Origin: Cocos nucifera
Lineage: Eukaryota > Streptophyta > Magnoliopsida > Arecales > Arecaceae
Direction of reading: 5' to 3'
DNA: 64,000 nt
Assembly (NCBI GenBank): GCA_006176705.1
Contig: QRFJ01000381.1
Span: forward strand, 154,501 to 218,500
Position 1 is the stretch's first letter; the number at the start of each line of letters is the position of its first letter. A program made the position numbers and the translations under genes. Below, piece by piece: positions 59,401 to 64,000 of the stretch. Under the pieces are notes generated by a model. The model made no database searches. It saw only the letters and a program-made list of their open reading frames with translations, and had not been told where the DNA came from.

Positions 59401-62400
59401 ACTAACCATTATTACAATTAAGACCCGATGGCGAATCAAAAACTTTTTTTTTTTTTTTTTGTATTTTTGAAACTTCACTTAGGTTTTTAAAATCCTATTT
59501 CAACTGTTATTGGCGTAAAATAGCCTTGTGTTATTTTCATATTGAGTTGGACAAGGCGTGAAATCATTAGGATTTGAATTTTGGTTGTTTTAGGCATCTT
59601 TCTCTACAGGGTTACCTCCCCTTCCAAATTCCTTTTTTTAGAAAATATTTTAGGAATTAGTTACTTGGTCATTAAGAGTCCTAGCACGCTTGGAAGGCAA
59701 CTCAAGTCTACAAAGGGGTCTGTTAGGGTTGAATAGAAAAGCATTGTACATTATTTGTTTTGAATGGATGAAAGGATTTCGTTAGGTCAGACTTTGGTCT
59801 TTCTTATCCTTTTCTCTTCCTATCCCTATTCTCTTCTCTATTTCTTTCTTTCTTTCTTCTTCTTTTTTTTTTATTCGCTTATTACTTCACTTTATTTCTT
59901 CCAACTTTCTCCTATTCTCTCTTATTTCTGTTGCTATTCTTCTTCACTGGATTGTTGGTGTTGCAGATTGATTTCCTATTTCATACTAAACCATATCTAT
60001 GCTGGAATTAGTTTTAAACTGCTTTAACCCTTCGTTGTCCTACATTAATTTGGTTTTAGAGCTAAAAAGTCCTGCTCCATTCATCTATTCTTTTTCTTGA
60101 TCTCTTTCTATTCTCTTTGTTTCTTTCACCTTTCATTGTGTAATCAAATGAGGAGTTGGGTTCTAATTGATCTTCATGAGCATGTCAAATATGAGAAGTT
60201 CCTTTTGTTAGATGGACGATAGGTTAACATCTATCAGAAATGATGTGATGTCAGTAGTTGATACATTGCAAAATGTTGCAGTGGCTTTAGGCATTGAAAA
60301 GCTCTCTAAGATCAAGAGTTATGAGAATGGAGAAGCTAAAGAAACACTTCATGAAGAGCTTACAATCAAGGCTTTTCAATGTGAAGAGCATATAATCAAA
60401 GTTCCATCATACAAAAATGTTGCAATTGAAGATTTATTGATTAAAGATGCTATAGATAATGACCTACTATGTATTTGAAGGTAGAAGATCAGAATGATGA
60501 ATATTTGTACGAAGAGCTTTCATGGTGAGATTGTTACAACCCTGAAGGCAATGATGGATTTTGAGCAATATGAAGATCCACTCTTGACTGATTTGTTGGA
60601 CTCAACAAAGATCTCTATCAGGAGTATGACCTAAAGCTTGCTGATTCTCAAGAAAGGGACATCATACCAACTAACCGATGATGTGATTGCAAGAAAATGT
60701 TATATGGGTCTTCATCATTAGATCTTGGAAATTCAGTAGTGGATTGAGCTCATGAGTGATGTCATGAAGAGCTTGAGCTTGAGATCTGTGTAGCAGAATT
60801 AAAAAATAAAAGGGTAGCCAAGTGCATGAAGCTCCCACCATTAGGGTTTTGGGGAGGGTGAGATGCATGCAGCCATACCACTGTACTTGGAGACCCTATT
60901 TGCTTGTTTTGGTATCTCCCGGTCATAATGGAGCAACTTTACCATTGCACCAAGCTGTACCATTTGCAGCAGAAGCGAATGATGATGAATAAAATAAGTA
61001 TAGTTCAATTTTCTTTATTTTTTGGAATTGTTATTTAGGTAAGTTTAGAATTAGTTTTAGAGTCCTATTTCAAGTGAAATTGGTATAAAAGAGTTTTATA
61101 TTAGTTATTTGTTGGGTTGGACGGGTCATGAAATCATTAAAATTTGGTTATATGCCATATGGAATTTCATTTTTTCGGTTACTTGCCTATCAAGAGTCCT
61201 AGTTTGCTTAGAAAGCAAGTCATGCAAAGTCAATAAATGGTCTATCAAGGTTGAATAAAAAGGCATTTTACATGAGTCGATTTGAATGAAAGGGTTTCTT
61301 TAGGTTAGGTTTGGTCTTTCTTATTTCTCTTTTTTTCTATCGCTATTCTCTTCTCTGTTTCTTTCTTCTTCTTCTTCTTCTTCTTATTATTATTATTTTA
61401 TTTTATTTCTTCCCTATATTCTACTGTTCTCTCTTATTTCTTATTATTATTTCTGGATTGTTGGCAACATAAATGTGTAAGTTATACTTATGGTTACAGC
61501 TTCAAGTGTTTGTAGTTACTTTCCTTGTTCATTTTGAAGGATTCTTATTAAACTATTTTTAAAGTTTTAAACAGTGACAATCGCAGCAGTTTGCATGCAC
61601 TATATTTATAGATCTGATCTGTACTTCCATGAATTTTTAGTTTCTCGATTAGCATGATAAGTTCTTTATCATAGATTAAGTTGTTCAATAGGTTTTTTCC
61701 CCTTCAGTCAGGACCTGATGAACGGAGTATTCCTGGAAATACTGTTGCTGTTCAAGCAGACATGCCTTTCAGTGGTCTGACTACATTTGGAACTGCATTT
61801 TTATCAAAGTTTGAGTGCTCACAGATGCCCCACCCGGTATGATTGATGTTGGTTTCAGATGGAAAATCATTATAGTTTAGGTACTTACTATACCATGTAT
61901 TTCTGAAGCTACTGGAACACATCACATTTGTCGATACACCTGGGGTTCTTTCTGGAGAAAAACAACGAACCCAACGAAGCTATGATTTTACTGGTGTTAC
62001 ATCGTGGTTTGCAGCAAAGTGCGATCTCATTCTTCTTCTGTTTGACCCTCACAAACTGGATATCAGTGATGAGTTCAAGCGTGTCATTGGATCTCTGCGT
62101 GGCCATGATGACAAAATACGTGTAGTTCTGAATAAGTCAGACCAGGTTGACACCCAGCAGGTGAAGCATTTTGTCTGTTGTATCATCTGTTATTCATCAT
62201 GCAGTAATTTTACTGACTCCTTGTTGTCACTTTTTTCATTATTACATTATGTGATCTTATTGGACACATAGCCAAATGTCATTTGCTATTGTATTGCAGC
62301 TAATGCGAGTTTATGGTGCATTAATGTGGTCGCTTGGGAAAGTTTTGAACACCCCTGAAGTAATGCGTGTGTATATTGGGTATGCTGTTGATATGGTTGT

Positions 62401-63051
62401 ATCTTTACCATATTTCATGCAGTTTATTGTCTTGCAGAATTATGTTTCTTTTTAGCATCTATTGAGAAAATAAAATGCGACATGTTTAATGACTTAGATA
62501 TTGTTCATTTAGGAAAGTGCTCTTAGTAAACTTATATTCCTAGAATATTTTCATGCCTTAAAGTATGCATTCCATGTCTGATTAGCATATGCCTAGAATT
62601 GCAGGTTTTTTACAGTATCCATGTGTTTCTGTAGATCATTGGCTGAGACATTACTGAACTTAAAACTTATTCTAACGTGAATTTTACAGTTCATTCAACG
62701 ACAAACCAATAAACGAAGCAGCTGTTGGTCCAATTGGAAAGGAACTTTTTGAAAGGGAACAAGATGACCTCCTTTCTGATTTGAAAGATATTCCCAAGAA
62801 GGCTTGTGATCGCCGTGTAAGTTTTCTGTTTATGATTGATTTTTTTTTTTCTTCCAAAAAAATGGTCATTGAAAATGATTCAGTAAACCTTCTTTTGTTC
62901 ACTTTAGATCAATGAATTTGTTAAGCGTGCAAGAGCAGCCAAGATTCATGCCTATATAATTAGCCACCTGAGGAAGGAGATGCCGGCAATGATAGGAAAG
63001 GCTAAAACACAACAAAGACTCATTGATAACCTGGAGGATGAGTTTGCTAAG
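53459..63051 (+). CDS. EHD1: EH-domain dynamin-like ATPase (EHD), 3' partial
   Basis: EHD proteins bind membranes in endocytosis and endosomal recycling and hydrolyse ATP through a dynamin-like G domain. Exons: 53459-53543, 53672-53751, 55857-55925, 56021-56078, 56208-56260, 56356-56395, 56480-56541, 57283-57396, 57552-57654, 57754-57803, 61708-61836, 61909-62160, 62300-62379, 62690-62816 and 62908-63051. All introns are GT-AG and phases join in frame for about 482 codons. The EH domain is N-terminal, as in plants, with a calcium-binding EF-hand loop DSDGDGRITGND, then WALADSKRQGFLGLNEF. The G domain shows the P-loop GQYSTGKTT, switch residues GPEPTTDRF, DTPG in FVDTPGVLSGEKQRTQR, and NKSD in VVLNKSDQVD. 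The helical region continues to NLEDEFAK. Known plant EHDs have about 545 residues, so some 60 C-terminal residues lie beyond the window. EHD1 versus EHD2 is uncertain. Confidence 0.95.
58242..58422. mobile_element. Short MITE flanked by CAAAGGAC
   Basis: The 8 bp word CAAAGGAC lies directly before (58234-58241) and directly after (58423-58430) a segment rich in GTACTG/CAGTAC words. The ends CATGGTCTACTGTACTG and the complement of the right end (CATCTTAGTACTGG after TAAGGTCTGC) are loosely inverted. GTAC-rich fragments of similar flavour occur at 18535-18650 and 24880-25040. The family is unclassified here. Confidence 0.5.
60811..60957 (-). mobile_element. Au-type SINE (tRNA-derived)
   Basis: Read on the - strand, the head AGCTTGGTGCAATGGTAAAG, then TTGCTCCATTATGACC, corresponds to the tRNA-like head of the plant Au SINE family, with its A-box TGGTGCAATGG. 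The body GGCTGCATGCATCTCACCCT and the tail GGGAGCTTCATGCACTTGGC, then TACCCTTTTA, follow in the family's order, ending in a T-rich tail. It is about 150 bp and diverged; the B-box is degraded. It lies inside the internal region of the LTR element. Confidence 0.7.
61352..61400. repeat. Pyrimidine and TTC/TTA microsatellite in the right LTR
   Basis: Several CTT units followed by ATT units occur in the T-rich part of the repeat. The corresponding place in the left copy (59845-59870) has a similar TTTCTTTC tract. Confidence 0.8.
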
Positions 63052-64000
63052 GTAGTAAAATTCTTGTGATCTTTCTATGCAGAGACATGTAAATTGTTAT
63101 ATAATACATGCATACATTCATAGGATCATGTATCTTATGTGCATGTTTGTGTGTGTCTGCAAGCATGGAACATGCATGTCTGAACAACCGAAAGAGCAAT
63201 TTTTTCCCGCCCCCCCCCCCCCCCCCAGTGCAAGTTAGCTATTTCTGTCCTAAAATGCTTTAAGGTGACTCAAGCAGGTGAAGTATTACCAAATACTCAT
63301 GGAACTAAATATTCGTGTGGAAGCTATTGAATTCATTTGATAATTTAATTTGTTACAAGTCAATTTAAATATGCTGCTGCACTAAGGTTGTGTTTGTGAT
63401 TGGATTGTCTTCAGTTTAGTATGTCAGCAGGACAAATGCACAGGAATTGACCAATACAATCATTTCGTTCCTTGTCTGAAAACATGGAGGGAATGCCACC
63501 ATCCTGACTCGAATTTGAGATCTCTCGAAATAGTAGAGGGTGACCAATGGCTGAGATCTGCCTGGTTAATGTTTTATATGTGTGTGCAAGTGTGCATGCA
63601 TATGAATGAGAGTTACTAGAAAAATAAGACTTTACAAAAATAAAATTACAATGATTTTTCACATTGTTGCTAGATCCAATAATTTGTGTAGCGAGGGTTT
63701 GATCCAAATAAACCTCATCTGATTACTGTCCTCCTCAAGCAAAGGAATTCTTGGATGTTATTCATGTTGTTTACAGCTTACAAGCACTTATTTTTTTAGT
63801 TATTGGTCTTAAAGTTTGAACGGTTCTCACTTTGATGCATGTTTGAAAATGCTTGAAATTTTATTTGTAGTAGTAGCTCAATGATGGTGTCTTTTTTGTT
63901 CTTTTGCTGGCATGTGACGGTATTTTGTTTCTATATTGCATGTCTGATACATAAAAATTGCTGCAATTGTGTCCCTAGTATGTGTCAAACTTTGATTTCC
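63052..64000 (+). other. EHD1: EHD intron at the right edge, no exon recognised
   Basis: After the donor at 63052 no continuation of the EHD protein is found. A 17-base C run lies at 63210-63226. The final exon or exons are presumably beyond 64000. Confidence 0.7.

Larger units (their letters stand above)
59460..61470 (+). mobile_element. Non-autonomous LTR retrotransposon in the EHD intron
   Basis: Two direct repeats, about 59460-60044 and 61020-61470, share phrases such as GTCCTATTTCAA, GAAATCATTA, AAGAGTCCTAG, GGTTGAATA, TTTGGTCTTTCTTAT and TATTCTCTTCTCT. After the first one, at 60051-60062, TGGTTTTAGAGC resembles the Met-tRNA primer site TGGTATCAGAGC (10 of 12). The internal region is under 1 kb and has one frame (60212-60478, MDDRLTSIRNDVMSVVDTLQ) that could be a gag remnant; no pol domain exists. 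The right LTR lacks its last part. Boundaries are approximate. Confidence 0.6.
57804..61707 (+). other. EHD1: 3.9 kb EHD intron hosting repeats
   Basis: The intron separates the exon ending TDRFVVVM from that starting SGPDERSIPG. It contains a short MITE (58242-58422) and a non-autonomous LTR element (about 59460-61470) with an Au-type SINE inside it. The remaining sequence (57804-58233 and 58431-59459) shows no gene. Confidence 0.9.

Noticed and set aside
60811..60957. A functional tRNA gene
   Set aside because: The tRNA-like head lacks a good B-box and a cloverleaf, and the following body and tail match an Au SINE.

Overview
The window is plant nuclear DNA. Its genes are split by GT-AG introns, and it carries LTR retrotransposons, LINEs, hAT, CACTA and Mutator-like debris plus an Au-type SINE. 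The COP1 and EHD proteins look monocot-like; the repeats and very long introns fit a non-grass monocot such as a palm, but that is inference and no species is claimed.

Three host genes are supported. (1) The 3' eleven exons of COP1, the light-signalling E3 ubiquitin ligase, run on the + strand from 2035 to the stop at 31116. The RING finger exons lie upstream of the window, and coiled coil plus WD40 domain are present and in frame. (2) An intronless class II ERF/AP2 repressor with a C-terminal EAR motif lies on the - strand at 48295-48960. (3) Fifteen exons of an EH-domain dynamin-like ATPase (plant EHD) run on the + strand at 53459-63051; the last exon or exons lie beyond the right edge.

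Most of the rest is repeat. One COP1 intron is 21.9 kb (6933-28804). It holds an L1-like LINE split by a Copia element (8408-17093), then a 4.9 kb hAT element (18795-23730) that split an older short inverted-repeat element, and then a diverged copy of COP1's own 3' untranslated region (27239-27575). The Copia element has its own scars: an inverted RNase H/polypurine-tract block and a poly(T) insertion flanked by a 12 bp duplication.

Between COP1 and the ERF gene, about 34.1-40.9 kb is a decayed element with inverted ends, subterminal palindromes, a plant mobile domain (PMD) pseudogene and two tandem-repeat arrays. Next to it are a second LINE fragment, a CACTA-like end and a tandem duplication. 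The largest EHD intron holds a small MITE and a non-autonomous LTR element that carries an Au SINE.

No wholly unknown multi-gene system was found. The most unusual items are the PMD element, the COP1 3' UTR copy inside COP1, the Copia inversion and the poly(T) insertion. All coordinates and identities come from reading by eye; no search or alignment program was run.
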